Assembly: GCF_051622035.1 (NCBI RefSeq)
Contig: NC_135359.1
Location: 30,099,501-30,163,500 of the forward strand
From: Arctopsyche grandis
Taxonomy: Eukaryota > Arthropoda > Insecta > Trichoptera > Hydropsychidae
Direction: 5' to 3'
DNA: 64,000 nt
Positions 37,290 to 50,180 of the stretch are shown in pieces. A program made the position numbers and the translations under genes. The stretch's first letter is position 1. Every line of letters begins with the position of its first letter. The notes under the pieces were generated by a model. That model had not been told where the DNA came from. It searched no databases and saw only the letters and a program-made list of their open reading frames with translations.

Positions 37290-39480
37290 ATGCCGGTATG
37301 TTCACATAGTACTTATTTTAATTTTAACTTATTAAAAAATAAACAAAAAACGACATTACAACGTATAATACAACAAAAAATAAAGTAACAATGAAAAATA
37401 AGCACAACGAAGGTAGTCCTTAAATAATGATAGATATGATATATGCATATGTATTACTAAGAAAAATTATCAAACAATAGATATTTATTGTTAAAATAAG
37501 AGCATGACCTGTATCTGTATCTGATCAAGTATCTATTCTATGTATGTAAACAAAGTTCAATATAAAATAAAATACTAGACTAAATGTATGGATTGTGTTT
37601 ACGACTTGATGCTTTTAAAAGCTCACATAACCCATCCGACGACTTGACAGATAGAAAGTGCACTTTCCAAAATTGCGACCGACTCGTTAGCCAGTGACTT
37701 GGAACACTAGCGCAGTGACATCGTTGCATTTAATCGCATTGCGAGTGCATGTGCGAATCGCATAAATTTTTCCGTATCGCGTTCGCAATTTTCCGATGCA
37801 CACGCTCCACCATTTACATATGGATTAAAAAAAAACCAGATAGAATCCGTTTATTTAAATGCGTGCTGTGCTTTTATTCTTTTGCAGACACGTGTTCGAT
37901 TTGATCCGTGCGCGATGCGAATATGTATGATATTTTACATGTATAGGGTTGAAATACGACGTTTCGAATATGGAATAGATCAAAATGCATCTGGTAGTCG
38001 GGGAACGTGAGATTGAATCCTACTGAGGTGAATATTTCATATTTTACACAGATATTGCATATCGCGTTGATCATCATCTAAAAATTGAAAACATCTATCT
38101 CTCTAAGATATATTGTATATTTCAGCGCATTTTATCAAAATCTGATTATACTTTTGAATGATACAAGACATATGTTCAATTTAAACGAAATAGAAAACAA
38201 AAGGTATAACAAGGTATTACAGTCATGATACTATGTGACGAATCTTGAATATGCCCAAATCGGATTATTGCCTCCGGAGTGTTCAAAATTAAATGAAATT
38301 TTCCTGAAGATTGATATAGCAGGTTTTAGAATTTAAAATTAAAAAAAAATCACAAAATAAACTCTTTTATAATTTTCAATATAATAATAATTAATCTCAG
38401 TCCGAAAGTATATCACGTTAACCCGTATACTGCGGCGGACGAATTGAGTAGAGTCGGCTTACGCTGTAAGAGGCTTAAAGGTGACGTCGCCTTCGTATAA
38501 TTCAATAATATCGTTATACGTGGATTTTGAGAAATTCGCTTAAAATGAAAGAGATTCGTCCGCAGAAATGCGTTCAAATTTTTGCAATGAAATTAAGTTT
38601 AGAAATCAGTTTCACGGTTTGCAATATTATAATTCAATTAAGAACGTTTCATATTTTAATACCACGGTACATCAACACGGCTTTTAAAATCAAATCAAAA
38701 TATGCATTACAATTAAAAATATCATCAATGATAATTTATTTAATTTCACTACTTAATTTTGCGAATGTGTGAACATTTTATTAAACAATTTATTCGTTAA
38801 ATTATTTACTGTGTAATCAGTACAAAATAAAATGTCTAATTTAGATTTAATATCAACTGTTTATTAAATCGTCTTTTGATATGAAATTTTATATTAAATT
38901 TATATTTGAAGATAAAAACTCCAGAGAAAGTTTTGCAAAATTAATATATAACGAATTTGTTTAATTTTCTGATATATGTACGTTTAAACTACATAAATGA
39001 AAAAAAAACTTTATCATGTAATAATCTACAGTCACATATTACTAACACTGAATAATTTCTATCAAAAATTGAATTAAACCTTCTTCGAATCTTTGATAAA
39101 AGGAAAATGCATATTTTTGGTAAAAATTTTAGAAATGTTTTAATTATAAACTGGACTAACATAAGAACATACTTTGATTTAAACAGCTTTTAAGACTTTT
39201 GGCTTTTGTCAAATAATAAACAACTATTATATAAACAACTACTATAAAGGCTTTTGTCAAATGATAAAAAACTATTATACATTATATAATTATGCAATGA
39301 AACTATCATAATACTTTTTATATATGTAGAACTTGAAAAGTTCCTGCATACAAACAAATGTATGTACATATATATACATATGATTCGTTATATTGGAAAC
39401 TGGCAAAAGTGGAAACTTTTCTCCATTTCGAGAAATATCTCGAAAAACATTAAGTTTAATGATTTGCGATTAATAGTACA
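37290..39480. other. Intronic AT-rich DNA
   Basis: Nothing recognisable. 37620-37800 and 38410-38500 are a little GC-richer. Short openings such as 38527-38772 lack features. Confidence 0.45.
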
Positions 39481-39588
39481 GGTGGCTTGTAATACGTTTA
39501 TTCTGCTTTTCCAAGATTCTGGACATATTGAATTAAAATAAGTGATAACAATTTTTGAATTAATTCAAACAGAAATAGTGTTTTTGGA
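39481..39588 (+). repeat. Dispersed repeat S, copy 2
   Basis: Matches 1470..1572 with a few substitutions; in the protease intron, 300 bases from the middle exon. Confidence 0.55.
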
Positions 39589-39890
39589 AATGGAAATTGG
39601 ACTTTCACTTATAACGACTCATTCTTTCCGAATACTGTGATGTATCCCTTAATTTGTTATAAATGTAATATGTTGTGCCTAACATGAGGCAAATATGATA
39701 GATAAAACCTAGAACGAACCGACCAACACATTTCTAAGCAATTAAAATAGATAACGTTCCAAATTGAATACCCCCACAGAAAGCAGTCGACAGACGGTAT
39801 TACATAGTGATCGATGTTTTACTGAAACTTTGATTTAAACTTAAGCTATACTATGTGAGGACCAAGCTAAGATTACAAAACCAAGCTTAC

Positions 39891-40188
39891 CTCCTGTAGG
39901 ACAGAGGGCAAGGACCCTCCCTCAGAAAGACGCCCCCATCCCGTCACGGTGGCATTTTCACCGACGAGCAAATCGTCACTGGCTGGCAGACAGACTGGAC
40001 TTATGTGAGGAGCAAAGTCCACAGGAGCCTCCAGCCTCACAAGGGCCAAATCGTACTCGTATGTGAAGAAGTTGTACTTGGGGTGAACCGCCTTGCGAGC
40101 TGCTCCTCTCTCCACGAAGGGGTAGTCCTCTTGAACGTTCGAGAAGTCGTATTCGCCCACTCTGATGCGGATCTGCGATAGCAGGAGG
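39891..40188 (-). CDS. Sb: Stubble-type serine protease, middle exon (Asp of triad)
   Basis: 298 bases. The first base completes an aspartate codon begun in the upstream exon, then 99 codons follow. The acceptor is TTTTCCGCAG and the donor GAG|GTAAGC (phase 0). It reads LLLSQIRIRVGEYDF, then VHPKYNFFTYEYDLALV with the catalytic aspartate in YDLAL. Next come HISPVCLPA, an N-glycosylation sequon NAT just before VTGWGRLSEGG, and SVLQE at the end. Length and order fit the S1 fold between the His and Ser exons. No stop or frameshift, so the exon looks intact and under selection. Confidence 0.9.
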
Positions 40189-40764
40189 CTGCGGAAAATG
40201 TGAAAAATTTATTAGTGAATAGGAATTGCATGTTGTGTAATTGGGGTGAAGTTTTCCAGTCGATTTGGGAGCTTGAAATTCGGCTTAACTGCACCTCCGG
40301 TGCGGTGTTGCGACGAAATGGTTAAAGTTTAACCCTTTCGCGGCGCACGATCGCCGTTATAAGTTTCGCGGATGTGCAACGACGTGTCGTTATGCAACGT
40401 TCTACGAGTGCAGCAAAAATAAATTGAAATATCTAGCTTCTGCTGAATAATTCCGTTTTGTTTTGAGACGCTTTGGTAAGCGAAAAATGAAATTTAAAAT
40501 GTTTAATTTTTAATACGCAATGTACTCATACTAATAAGTAATATAATCAGATACGTTTCTAATATTTGATATAAACATATACATACATTGATTGCTATTA
40601 ATTCCAATTTTTTTTAAATCAAAGAAGGTGAGAAGTATTTAATGAAAGAATTGGTTTTATATTATATAACGGTTATATAAGTATATTTATGTATACATGA
40701 AACTTAAAATTCTCAAACTATTGTGAAAAATCTACGGATAGTTACTATATGAATTATAATTTAA
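40189..40764. other. Intronic non-coding DNA
   Basis: A short GC-richer stretch at 40310-40400 (TTTCGCGGCGCACGATCGCC), then AT-rich; nothing identified. Confidence 0.45.
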
Positions 40765-41005
40765 ATGAATTATTATTATTAAATGCTATTTTTTACGTTT
40801 ATGTATGGATGTATTTATGTTTATGTTCAAATGTATTTTTTATGTATAATTGATGAGTATATTATTTTCGTTATGTATTAATTTATGTTTAATTGTTATT
40901 TTGTTTTTTTTGTGTTATATTTTTTGACCATTGTGGCGCTTTAGGAATTACTGTTATGCCACAATGGTCTGTTTAGAATAAAATAAATAAATAAAATAAA
41001 AATAA
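40765..41005 (+). mobile_element. LINE 3' UTR with stem-loop (copy 2)
   Basis: Near-identical to 13078-13310. The 12-bp stem GACCATTGTGGC / GCCACAATGGTC at 40926-40969 is intact, followed by an (AATAAATA)n-type tail. Only the UTR is present, as expected for severe 5' truncation. Confidence 0.8.
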
Positions 41006-41562
41006 AAATAATTCGGGGGCTTTATTGGATTAACCTTTTTAAATGTCACAGACTATCTTCTATAGTGTTTGGGGTCAGACTTGACCTAAAGCTGTTTGCA
41101 CAGCTTTAGGGCATGTATTCATTAAAACATTTGAAGATTATTGAAGTATTCAATTATTTTAAGATTTAAATTGTAAAATATAATAAATCTAATATATATA
41201 GATCATAATTTGTAGATAATACTCAATAAATATATATATATAAATCATCACGTCGATCTGACGGATGATTCCGATGAAATTTTCAATGATTTCGTTTATT
41301 CAATTATTAAATTCATCAAACAATATTATGTCCCAGACATTTGCCTGCGTTAATAATAACTAACCCCCTTACACGTACAAACATATTTTGGTAGAATATT
41401 AAAGCAATCGGAATAGTAAAAGTGACTGAAAAAAAGGAAAAGGCTCGCAAAATTCAATCCTCTGAAACAATCTAAGACACTTTTCTTATATAAGACAATT
41501 TGGACAATTCGTCTACGTTACCTTCCCAAGCATATAAAATAAATTTGAAAGCATAAAAAACA

Positions 41563-41905
41563 CTTGTGAAGAGTCTCGGTGATTACAACAAAATGTCTAT
41601 ACCATTCAGGTATAAACACAGATAACATAAACACAATCTACTTTAGGTCATCGAGTTTAGAGAGTCTTTAATTAATATTATGTATTAGATATATTATGAG
41701 CATTTATCAGAATTGTAAATAGGTTTTTGAGCTCTTTTTCCTTTTATGCCGTACATTAACATTAAAATAATATAATCTATGATTACTGACAAAATAAAAT
41801 TAAAATTGTAAAATAGAAAATGATCAGTAGCTATTAAAATAGATATAAGATGTATTGTGAACATAATTTCGTAATAATAAAAAGCATGTAAAAATCACAA
41901 AAAAT
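41563..41905 (+). mobile_element. LINE family J, 3' end
   Basis: Begins within the ORF C-terminus (CACTTGTGAAGAGTCTCGGT) and runs through the conserved 3' UTR. It lies in inverted orientation to 42771..43320, 870 bases away, both in the protease intron. Confidence 0.85.
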
Positions 41906-42069
41906 ATATAAACTATTTCTGTATGTGCCGTTTGAATTTATTATCTTGTTTCATTACTAAAATAAGTACAAAATCCACGTGATCACATTTATGGTAATTT
42001 GTAAAGAATCGAATAGAAAATAGTAAAATAAAAACGTTCTATAGACTATCGACCATTCACTTAGGTAAT

Positions 42070-42650
42070 GAAAAGTCTTAGATAAAATAAATTTCGAGAG
42101 AAGCCTTCGCTTCACATGCCAGATGATTTATTCGATCCTGGCGAATCCATTTCCGGTGCGAGAGTCGGCCTTTTAGGACGTCACGTGGCCACTTTCGCCG
42201 GATAGGCAGAGCGGGCGTATAAATGAGTGTTTTCCACGTGCGGAAGCCCCGGCCATTTTCGGAAAATGAAATATCAAGGTGCGGGGACAATGGAAAAGCG
42301 GAAGAACAAAACGAGGGGTCGGAACGCACTTAGGAAAAAAGCCAGCACTTCCGGTGCGGCGACGCCTGCAAACTGACCGTTGCGTGAGAAATGAAAGTCG
42401 TTTCGGCTCGGATATGGTTTCGCGTCGCATTTTTCCACTTGTTTCTCGAAACGTGGAATAAAACGCCAACAAATTTACATTTCAAATACACCTACCACCG
42501 ACGTCTACGCGGAAGGCTCGAAAGGAGGTCTTGCGGAAAAGCTCGGTTTTGAATTTACACAAACAACGTTCGTGTGTTGCTTCCATTAAGGAGGAGGCTT
42601 TAGCGCCTTCGTTTTGCTGAAACATTTTCACTAAAAATAGCTTGCATATT
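42070..42650. other. GC-richer island, no gene recognised
   Basis: Overlapping 60-99-codon openings on both strands, no domain. Words such as TTTTCGGAAAATG and CTTCCGGTGCGGCG give it the same flavour as the islands at 2580, 14080 and 63280. Confidence 0.4.
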
Positions 42651-42770
42651 AATTACGTCTTAATTTTTCAGAAAACGTTATATAGAATTTTGAACTGAAT
42701 TTCATTTATGTATGCATAATAATTTAACCCGAATTCCGGGATATTTTCGAGTCTCTTTTTCGAGGCTTTT

Positions 42771-43320
42771 TATTATTACTAAATTATGTTCACAATACAT
42801 CTTGTATCTATTTTAATAGCTACTGATCTACTGATCATTTTCTATTATACAAATTTAATTTAATTTTGTCAGTGATCATTGTATTATATTATTCTAATTT
42901 TAGTGTACAGCATAATAGGAAAAAGAGCTCAAAAACCTATTTACAATTCTTATTATGCTTATAATACATCTAATATATCATATTAATTAAAGACTAAAGT
43001 CGAAGATCTAAATCAGATAATATTTAGGCAATAGATTTTTTGTTGTAATCACCGAGACTCTTTACAAGTGTGTTAGTATGGTTATTAGTGATTCTGTCAT
43101 AGAATCTACTGGTTAGTTTATTAGTGATGTCGGTAACTAACGGAATATTATTTATGCATTTAATTTTTTCAAGTTAGTATATATGGGTGTGTTATAAATT
43201 ATTTTTAGGGATTTATTTTGTATTATTTGGAGCTTGGAATGGTTAGTATTCGATGCATTATTCCATAAAGGTGAAGCGTAGGTTAATAGTGGTAATATGA
43301 GCGCGCGATATACTTTTATT
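42771..43320 (-). mobile_element. LINE family J, antisense fragment
   Basis: The reverse complement matches 57119-57690: the 3' UTR, then the ORF tail back to TATCGCGCGCTCATATTACC. Frame disruptions are evident. It can pair with 41563..41905 in the same pre-mRNA. Confidence 0.85.
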
Positions 43321-43329
43321 TTATTTTGA

Positions 43330-44486
43330 GTTATATTATTCTAATATTACTGTACAGCATAATGTTAATGTACACCATAATAGGAAAAAAAGGTCAAAAA
43401 TCTATTTACGTAGAATACCTACGTCTATTTTTAAGGCTTCATATTTACGATAGATATATATATTTATTTATTGAAAAATCAACAGGCCTTCGATGTAGAA
43501 ATTCAATAATGCATTGAATAATTACGTCAAATTTTGTATGATGGCCGTAATAAACGATTCTACATATTATTAATTTCAATGATATTCAAAGAAAATGTTC
43601 AATATATATTGTTGATGTCGATGAACTTTTTTATAGATAAAATTTCTAGATTTTCTTAAACTTTACATGCATATATATCGTTATATCATAAAAATAGACC
43701 TGTCATAGATTTCTAATGAAAAAAAAATCTTTCGATAAAAAAAAGTCTGTATAATGTATTGAGGAAAAAAAAGCTTTGAAATCCATCGAGAATCTTAAAT
43801 CCTTTACCAATATTCAGTATATGAGAAAGCACTTCGTATAAGGTTTTAGATGAGATAAATTTCAGTTTGTTTTAAAAATTGTCTAGTCACGTAAAATATA
43901 TACATTACACGTTTACATAGTTTGTAAATATTAATTTTTAAATGTATTCAAATAAAGTTGAAAAAAAAAACATGCGGTGAAAAAGGCTCGGCGATAAATC
44001 ATCGTCGAATCTCGCTTTAGTGCGGGGACTTTGATTGAAGCAGATCGTGGCAAAAACGAGATATTTACAAGGATTAATGTCCTTCCTAAAGTGTTAAGCG
44101 TCTCCTTTGAGTTAGCCTGCTAAGCGAGTGAGGAGGAATTCGCAGCATGGGAAGGGAGAGTGGAAAGCTCAACAAAGCCTTCATATTTCATAATTTACGG
44201 TCGAAGCTTATTTTCAAAGCCGATCCCCCTCTCTTTTCAAGCTTATTACAAATTTAATGAAAACACTATGTGCCCGACCGGAAACTTTATTAAGCAACGA
44301 TCATTTTTATTGAGAGCCAGCCGCATTCAATAATTCAAGGACTTCGATGATCAAACGAAAACTGTATTTACTGCGGGAAAAGGCCTATTGATTTTCGGGA
44401 AATGTCAATTTTCCACCAAACAATATAACTTCCTGGAGTTTGAAGACACTTATATTATATTATATTAATATTATATGTTATGTATA
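43330..44486. other. Intronic DNA
   Basis: AT-rich to 43970; 43975-44430 is GC-richer without a coding signal. Confidence 0.4.
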
Positions 44487-44666
44487 TCTAATATATAATT
44501 TCGAAAGAGACTTTGTATGTAACTATTGTTGGTTCGTAAATCCGTGACGTCATCGAACAAATGAGTATTCAAATAAATTTAATGGAATATTTACTATTAT
44601 ATTGGCCATGTTTAAGCGGTTTATATGTATTATAATTACTGAGCAAAGCCGGGTAAAAATAGTAGT
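44487..44666 (+). mobile_element. Helitron-like non-autonomous element, copy 1
   Basis: Begins TCTAATATATAATTTCGAAA after an A and ends near AAGCCGGGTAAAAATAGTAG before a T. It shares both ends and the internal GACTTTGTATGTAA-ATTGTTGGTT with 51835..52042. The end there is the more canonical CTAG|T. Helitrons start with TC, end in CTRR and make no target duplication (family knowledge). Confidence 0.55.
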
Positions 44667-45917
44667 ATAGAATAATATATATAGGTAAAGAAACACTCTT
44701 CAAGTATTTGCAAAGAGAACCTAATTAAAATTTCAAATTAAGTTTTTTTCATATTGATATAAAGTGCTTTCAAAAATCTTATTTAAAATTATAAAAAAGT
44801 CAGCGCTCGTTAAGCTGAACAGAAAATGTCAGTAAAATGTTAACATGTCTGTATTCAATGAAATGGAAAATCGTGATATAATATTTTGAATTCAAATATT
44901 CTAGAATATGATAATCATACAAATATACAACAAGATTTTAAGAATAAAAAAGTTATCATTTTAAAATATTTACATACGTAATGCATTTAAGGTTAATATA
45001 TCACATAATTTTACTGGTCATTTAATTTCAAAGTTATAGACTAAGTTACTTAAAATGAACCCAATATTTCAAAATAGTTTATTTTCTTTGGATTACATAT
45101 GTACATATGTATAGTGCCTTTCGGAATTGGAAACTTAAGCTATCGTCGAATTCTTCAAAAAAAAATAATAATATTAACTTTGGAAACTATCAAAAATTTT
45201 CGCTGCTTCGATTTGGATCACTAAAGGGGACTTCAAACAAAAAGTAATACTGATATTTATTAGGAACACTCAAAATCTCAAAGACATAGATAATAACTTT
45301 CTGAAATTCAAACATTCAAAGTTTTGAATTATCCTCAAAGGGCTCACATATTCGGAATTCGCACTTGAAACTTTTTTCGCCTATACATTTCCATATTTTA
45401 CACACATCTAATATGGGCATAAAATTTGAAAACATCGTCGCATTTACATAAGACGAGGACTTTTTGGTAACCGATATGTTTGTTTATCGAAATGAATTTC
45501 GAACGGAGAAAACCAACCACGTTTTCATTACTGAACTTTGTATTGAAAAAGCATAAATTCGATCATCTCTATTTACTTACAAACAACTGATTAAATTCAA
45601 AATAAAACGCACTTATATTATAGATATGTATCGGCAATAGACATAAATTGTTTCATTTCCATTATTCACTAGAGTAACTATCTCTTTGTGGGATTAATTT
45701 TATTTTATCTCTATTAAATGTCGGAGTATTTTAATGCCATTTTAATATTCTCGTATACTACATTAGATTTGAATGAAATTATCTACAAATGTATTTCAAA
45801 GGATTCGAATTCCAACTATTTTTAAAAATGGTTTTACTTTGAAGCCTGAAGCAACTCCTTTATGACTTTGATAGATTTAAAACATGCAATAAATATCTCA
45901 CAAAATTCTCATAAAAG
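44667..45917. other. Intronic AT-rich DNA
   Basis: Nothing recognisable. Confidence 0.5.
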
Positions 45918-46664
45918 ACCCAATGCAAGTTCTACAAATACATATATTAATAATAAAAAAAACCATGTGAATTTATTTTTCAAAATGAAATTATAGCTTG
46001 TATTTGTCACTCTTCTCATACTCGATTTTCAAAAAAGTTTTAATGGTATATATTACAGGAATACCTTAAAATTTCACAATAATGATTAGGATAAAGTACG
46101 TTGAGTATTCTGAAAATTATAACACAAACGTTTATGTAACTTTCGCTTAAAATATGTATAATACTTAAAGGCTTAAAAGATTTATCTGACAAAATGGAAG
46201 TTGCCTCATCTTGTCTAAACTGTAAGATTGCTCCGAAATATGTTCTTCTTCTAGTGATTTTACAATATTTTAATGCCGATTCCCACAAAACACCCAATGC
46301 AAGTTCTACAAATACATATATTAATAAAAAAAAACCACGTGAATTTGTTTTTCAAAATGATAATAAAATATTATATGAAATTATAGCTTATATTTGTCTC
46401 TATTGTCATACTCGATTTTCAACAAGTTTAAAAGACATATTTTACAGGAATACCTTCACAAAAATGATAAAGATAAAAGAAGGCGAGTATTCTAAAAATA
46501 TAAAACACAAACGTTTGTGTAACTTTTGCTTAAAATATGTATAATACTTAAAGGCTTAAAATATTTATCTGACAAAACGGAAGTTGCCTCATTTTATCTA
46601 AACTGTAAGATTGCTTTGAAATTTGTTCTTCTTCTTGTGATTTTACAATATTTTAATGCCGATT
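45918..46664 (+). repeat. Tandem duplication, period 374 bp
   Basis: Unit 1 starts at about 45919 and unit 2 at about 46293, both with CCCAATGCAAGTTCTACAAA. They stay alignable through AATACTTAAAGGCTTAAAA to TTTTACAATATTTTAATGCC, roughly 90% alike. Unit 2 happens to open a 116-codon frame that unit 1 does not share; I do not consider it a gene. Confidence 0.85.
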
Positions 46665-47560
46665 AATCAAAGATTTTTCTTCAATTCAAATTATAGTTTG
46701 ATATTGTTTCATTACTATCAAATTCACCACAATAAATACACATCAAAATCAGCAAAAACCTTGCAGATGTACGATAATGTTTTTTCATCTATTGAATAAG
46801 ACGAACGCCAACCCTTTAAAATCTTTCGCACGCCACAGTTTCAGATACCCTGACCTAGTTATGAAGACACTTTCAAAGCCTCATATAATCGGGATGCATT
46901 CTCACTACAGTTTAACCCGTCCATAAAGACATTTTGGACAGATATAAAGCCCGTCATGTGTGTAAAATGAATCGTTCGAAACTAACGCGCGCTCGTCGGC
47001 CGTTACCTCATCCGCAACGGGGCGCATTAACGGCGGATTTCGTAAGTGATACGACCGAATATTAACACTATAAATTTGCGGCATAACTATAACGCCCGTT
47101 ATGGTTAATGCCCGACACAGGACGATGGTAACGAGCGGTCTACGTTATTGTGTGGCCACACCCTGAGCGCGTGGCGCGTAACGCGGATTCAAACCCCTCG
47201 CCCTTTCCATATTGCCTCTATCTCCGTCCTCCATATCCCGCTATATCAATGGGATATGAATACAAATATTGCGCCATTTATTATTCCATCCAAAAGGGAC
47301 TTGGATGATTTACATCGCTTCATAACTCGCGGGCTTTCTAACGCGCGCTTCGCCATCTCCGTCGAAGCACTTAACACTCTGCCGACCGGAAATGTTCGTC
47401 AAAATCTTATAAAACCATTTTTTGTACACATTTAATAGGTTATTTAAAAGTTTAATATGTAATCATATACATACATATATGTACGTATAATAATAATTTG
47501 AAATTCTATTTGACTCAGTTTTCGAAACTGCTATATTTATTTATTTTTTACATATATACC
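46665..47560. other. Intronic DNA with GC-richer block
   Basis: 46940-47420 is GC-richer, with GCGCG words and a 95-codon opening (47148-47435) whose product I do not recognise. Its in-intron location and lack of domain argue against a gene. Confidence 0.4.
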
Positions 47561-47562
47561 AG

Positions 47563-47960
47563 GTAAACCCATTCTGCTTAGCGTCGAGAGGTGCCGGGTT
47601 CGATCCGATGAGCTGACCTCGATTGAAAATAACTTTTCTGAGTATATCTGTAGTCCTGCTGGTCATACCTAGATATTTGTGACTCCAGGTCGATCGTTTC
47701 CTATCAGAGTTTGCCAATTTTCTCTGATTTCATTCTTGAAACGGTTCCCGGTAAAATTGGCTAAATATCCTTCCTACCACTATTTGAGTTGATTAATGTA
47801 CAATAAAATTTATGTACAATTCATAGATGTCTCGTGAATTTTGCGAGTTTTTCAGTGTCTCGTAATTTAGCGGCTTGTATAATAAAAAAAATGCTGCAAT
47901 GTTTGTAATTGGCCAGGAAGGTGCATTGTAGTTTACCTATAAGGCCTTCCTGGTAATTTG
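47563..47960 (+). mobile_element. SINE, tail type 1, A box lost
   Basis: Starts within the head (GCTTAGCGTCGAGAGG), with a good B box GGGTTCGATCC. The ACCTCGATTGAAA spacer follows, the central domain is at about 47686-47750, and the tail CCAGGAAGGTGCATTG ... AAGGCCTTCCTGG at 47912-47955 can form the stem-loop. A second fragment of tail (ATATACCAGG) lies immediately upstream. Confidence 0.8.
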
Positions 47961-48635
47961 TTTTATTTAAAAAATATGTACATATGTATGTAGAATCTTA
48001 AATTAAAATGGCTTAGTATTAAATATTTCATTACGAAAGTCGATCATTATTTTCCAAATATGCATACAAAAAAACAATGTTTGAAATGAAATATTTTATA
48101 TTTAAACGAGTCTCCTCGACACTTGTCAGATATTTTTTGCGTCTCAAAATTTAGATGATGGCTAATATAAAATATAATATTTTCTCTTGAAACTTGACTA
48201 CAAAATATTGCGAATATGATCTTCAAAGGATTAAATCAATAATGCTATTTTGAGATGAAATACAAAAATAGATAGAAAATAAAATGCTAAAAGCCGTTCT
48301 ATAAATCCTTCGCCTTAAAACCGAACCGATAAATTTCCACTTAGTGAATAAAACGTGCGCATCTCACGCAATATACATCTATCTAAGTTTTCCAGAGGCT
48401 TGGCAGATGTTTCAATCGTCAGCCGAATCTCTAGATTTTCCATCCGACCTACTCCAATCCAGAGTTTTTAAGAACTATCCCTTTCAGGCGAAGAAATCGG
48501 CGAGCGGTTATTGAAAGGCTCCCAGCGACGACCCTTTCATCAAATAAACAACTTTAGCAGGACGTACATATATCTGTGTATGTACGAAAAAAACCTTTTT
48601 ATTAGATACTAAAATAATAGTATTAAAAAACTTAC

Positions 48636-48742
48636 TCATCTACGCAGTGTCCGGCCGTTGCTATCCAATCGTGGTTTAATAATGCACCTCCACATCGATG
48701 GGTACTCGAAAACCCGAAGAACGAAGTTCTCCTGACTGATAC
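48636..48742 (-). CDS. Sb: Stubble-type serine protease, exon with catalytic His
   Basis: 107 bases, 35 codons plus two bases, between acceptor ACATTTCAG and donor GATGA|GTAAG. It encodes VSVRRTSFFGFSSTHRCGGA, then LLNHDW and IATAGHCVD with the catalytic histidine in AGHC. The VSVRRTSFFGF stretch is what I recall from Stubble rather than filzig. The preceding exon should hold the Arg-Ile-Val-Gly-Gly activation site and the WPWQ segment. I could not find it upstream to 64000, so it is probably outside the window. Confidence 0.88.
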
Positions 48743-49800
48743 CTGAAATGTTTCAAAACAATTTGTTAATCATAAGAGTTTAATATAAATCACTTGTAAA
48801 CGTTTTGGCATTTTCTGTGAACTAGTATGTTGGTATTCGCAATACAAATGCAGCTTTAGAAATTCCAGCAAATTCCAACTTGTGAACACACACTTGCGGT
48901 AATTGTTATTGTCTATTTGAATTCCTCGAGAGTGCTTTTATGATTATTATACAAAATTGTGTACATGAAACTATCATATTGAGAGTGAAAGGTTGACGCA
49001 TTTCATTTATTCAAAAAAGCTATACAAATAATTTATGAGCCTTTCATTTTCTTAACTGCCACAAAATGTTTTGCAATTTATATACATACATGTGTGCTAT
49101 AAATACTAAATGTATCATATACATTTTCATTTCCTATGCCTTTCATTGTTTATGATGTAAATAACGAAATATATTTATTATATATTAAACACATATATTG
49201 AATTATAAATTTAAGCGACTAGTACTATTTATTTGATAGAAAATATTATTACAAGGATGTAGAAGAATATATTGAGTTTGAAACCGACTTATTTCCACCA
49301 TTTTTGATAAAATACATCAATATACATATACTAGACTATAATGTTTTCCAAAATATTTAAATATGAGAAACAGTCACTTTTTGCTATATATGTATTCTTT
49401 TGATCGAGTATTTACTTAACATTCGTAATAGTCCACATACTTTTCGAATATGTTTGACGTCCCAAAAGTTTGTGTTAAACTTCTATAAAATAATATAATT
49501 GATTAAAAAATACTGCATATGTATGTAAATATCCAAGCTTTTAAATATATAAAAAAAATATACCTATTTAATAAATTTCCTTTAAAATGTATTGAAATAT
49601 AAATACTATAAATTTCCTATAAAATGTATTGAAATATTAAAAATGTATCAACTTTGTGTATTTTATTTTTATTTTATTACATACATACATACATCAGATT
49701 TGTCATAACATCAATCAACCCAAAGACGACACATATGGTTAAATTATTTTTGTACATAAGTACTAACAATCTCTTCAAACATAACAATAAAAATATCCCA
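48743..49800. other. Intronic or upstream AT-rich DNA
   Basis: No gene seen. A short tandem-like duplication of CCTTTAAAATGTATTGAAAT and CCTATAAAATGTATTGAAAT occurs at 49579-49636. Confidence 0.5.
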
Positions 49801-49804
49801 CTGA

Positions 49805-50180
49805 TTTTTGCTGGCCAGAAATTTGTGACTCCAGGTCAATCGTTTCCTATCAGTTTGCCGATTTATCTGATTTTCATTGAAACGGTTCCAACCAATTAGC
49901 ACGCAAATCTTGAGTATTTAGCAATCTCGGATTTTGCTGAATTTTTTAAATTCTGTAAATTTACAAATTTGACCATAGGTGTCTCTGTAGATGTTAATTG
50001 ATATGTCATTACTGAATTTCCAAATTTGACCATATACATGTGTTTGTGGATGTAATTTGATATGTATTTTCTTTGCATAATACTATTAATACTATACAAT
50101 ACATAATACTATAAAATGTCCAATGTTTCTGGCCAGGAAGGTGCATTGAGGTTACCTAATATGCCTTCCTGTTATAAATT
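49805..50180 (+). mobile_element. SINE, tail type 1, 5' truncated
   Basis: Starts at the end of the head (TTTTTGCTGGCCAG). The central domain is at about 49827-49888, and the tail is CCAGGAAGGTGCATTGAGG ... TATGCCTTCCTG at 50133-50170. The following 50200-50480 contains weaker minus-strand SINE-like traces ending near a degenerate head at about 50400-50470. Confidence 0.75.

Noticed and set aside
47148..47435. 95-codon frame in the protease intron
   Set aside because: Unrecognised product, GC-island composition, inside an intron on the opposite strand.
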